A DNA stretch of 64,000 nucleotides from Streptococcus oralis (GTDB lineage Bacteria > Bacillota > Bacilli > Lactobacillales > Streptococcaceae): positions 1-64,000 of the forward strand of contig NZ_CP019562.1 of NCBI RefSeq assembly GCF_001983955.1, in the 5' to 3' direction. Within the stretch, counting starts at the first letter, position 1. Every line of letters begins with the position of its first letter. The notes beneath the pieces were generated by a model. That model had not been told where the DNA came from. It was given only the letters and a program-made list of their open reading frames with translations, and made no database searches. Shown here piece after piece: positions 63,108 to 64,000 of this stretch. Position numbers and translations under genes: made by a program.

Positions 63108-63953
63108 ATGAAGGAACAATTTAAAGAATTTAATAACAGAAAAATATCGGATAAAGTTTGCGATATTCACCAGGTAAATTATTGGGAAATTTCTGTACCA
63201 GTGTTAGGGAGTTCAGAAAGAAAAGTACAAGCATTTTGCCCGGAGTGTGTAAAGGGAGAGATTAAACAAAAAGAACAAGACCTATTACAGCAGTTCGAGG
63301 ACAGACAGGCTTACTTTAAAACTTATGATGTCTTAATGCGTGATAGTACGATCCCTAACGAGTTGAAAGGAGCAACGTTTGATAATTTCTTTGTTAAGAC
63401 GACAGAAGAGCGTCAGATGTTAGAGTTTGTAAAGGGGCAAGTCCAGAAGTACCTTGCAGGTATGACGGGAAATACTTTAATCAGTGGTAGCACAGGAATA
63501 GGAAAAAGTCATTTATCTCTTGCCTTGGCTAAAGAAATCAATGAGAGTTTTAGGGAGAAGCACGAGCCTAAGAGTGTCTTGTTTGTCAGCTTAACCGAGA
63601 TTATCAAGCAGATAAAAGAAGGCTGGGCTTATGGAAGAAATGCAAACTTAACAGAGTATGAGGCGGTTAAAAAGCTTGTTGATGTAGATTTTCTAATCAT
63701 CGATGACCTGGGGGCAAAAAATGGGACGGTAACACCTAAGAGTGACTGGGAACAGGATTTCTTGTTTGATATTATCAACAATCGAGAAACTACGATTTTC
63801 AACACGAACCTAGATAGTAGCGAACTGCGGACTGTTTACAATGCTAGAAATTCAAGTAGAATTTTGAAAGGTTTAGAAGGGAACACTTTCAAGGCTTTTA
63901 CGATCAAAGACAAGAGATACACTATAAACACAGTGAGGGGAGAATTTCAATGA
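63108..63953 (+). CDS. DnaC/DnaI-like helicase loader ATPase
   Basis: 281-residue AAA+ loader of the DnaC/IstB group. N-terminal Cys/His residues (C18, H21, C44, C47) form a likely zinc site as in DnaI-type loaders. Walker A is GSTGIGKS (127-134) and Walker B is FLIIDDLGAKN. Together with the replisome organiser it should load the host DnaB-type helicase on the element. Overlaps the next gene by 4 bp. Confidence 0.9.
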   Translation: MKEQFKEFNNRKISDKVCDIHQVNYWEISVPVLGSSERKVQAFCPECVKGEIKQKEQDLLQQFEDRQAYFKTYDVLMRDSTIPNELKGATFDNFFVKTTEERQMLEFVKGQVQKYLAGMTGNTLISGSTGIGKSHLSLALAKEINESFREKHEPKSVLFVSLTEIIKQIKEGWAYGRNANLTEYEAVKKLVDVDFLIIDDLGAKNGTVTPKSDWEQDFLFDIINNRETTIFNTNLDSSELRTVYNARNSSRILKGLEGNTFKAFTIKDKRYTINTVRGEFQ

Positions 63954-64000
63954 ATGATGATAAAATGCGATTTGCAACAGAAAAAGGCTTTGTTGTCTAC
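63950..64000 (+). CDS. Partial gene cut by the window end
   Basis: ATG overlapping the loader stop (ATGA) with GGGGAG upstream; only 17 codons are present (MNDDKMRFATEKGFVVY). Too short to identify; the element continues beyond the window. Confidence 0.6.
   Translation, partial: MNDDKMRFATEKGFVVY

Overview
The window is the replication-origin region of a mitis-group Streptococcus. The host-gene order runs dnaA, oriC, parB, htrA, rlmH, tRNA-Arg, comCDE, tRNA-Glu, tRNA-Asn, and the region also carries cin-box promoters, a WalR-type box ahead of pcsB, the choline-binding murein hydrolase CbpD and the pneumococcus-like pair comFA/comFC. The mature competence peptide encoded by comC (DKRLPYFFKHLFSNRTK) is, from memory, the one described for Streptococcus oralis, so S. 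oralis or a close relative is the best guess.

Layout. 1-4.3 kb: dnaA and parB on the minus strand around oriC, then the CiaR-controlled htrA protease, and rlmH on the plus strand behind further DnaA-box-like sequences. 4.3-7 kb: tRNA-Arg and the quorum-sensing operon comCDE with its ComE box, closed by two tRNAs. 7-19 kb: a TetR regulator divergent from a YhgE/Pip membrane protein, a YfhO-type membrane protein, an ABC-F protein, trpS, guaB, recF and yaaA. 19-31.8 kb: a long plus-strand run of M16 peptidase pair, rodZ-like gene, pgsA, ECF energising module, mreCD, pcsB, a Fem-type aminoacyltransferase, rpsB and tsf. 31.8-34 kb: cysK, a PH-domain protein and a YigZ-family protein on the minus strand. 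34-42 kb: comFA/comFC, hpf, a thiolase, gdpP, rplI, the replicative helicase and a Veg-family gene. 42-56 kb is an accessory surface and metabolic stretch: cbpD, a repeat-rich LPXTG protein, polA, a TPP-riboswitch-controlled thiamine-precursor transporter, and a large LPXTG adhesin with eight pilin-type isopeptide domains.

56.2-64 kb is the left end of an integrated temperate phage or phage satellite that continues past the window. It has a tyrosine integrase, an Abi_2/AbiF-type HEPN protein with its own promoter and a small structured RNA, a DUF4177 protein and an XRE repressor on the minus strand. On the plus strand are a small Cro-like protein, a Rha-family regulator, small unknown proteins, an excisionase-like protein, a phage replisome organiser and a DnaC-like helicase loader. 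The two arms diverge at a control region with three near-identical 17-bp operators spaced exactly 30 bp apart.

The most interesting material is non-coding and lies in this element: (a) the small RNA in front of the Abi gene, (b) a roughly 100-nt, almost fully paired hairpin just upstream of the Rha gene, and (c) a run of three stem-loops in the 320-bp gene-free gap at 61.2-61.55 kb. In (b) and (c) the non-Watson-Crick pairs are nearly all G.U in the plus-strand transcript, which points to selected RNA structure rather than a DNA palindrome. A 29-bp perfect direct repeat brackets the whole Abi/repressor/Rha module.
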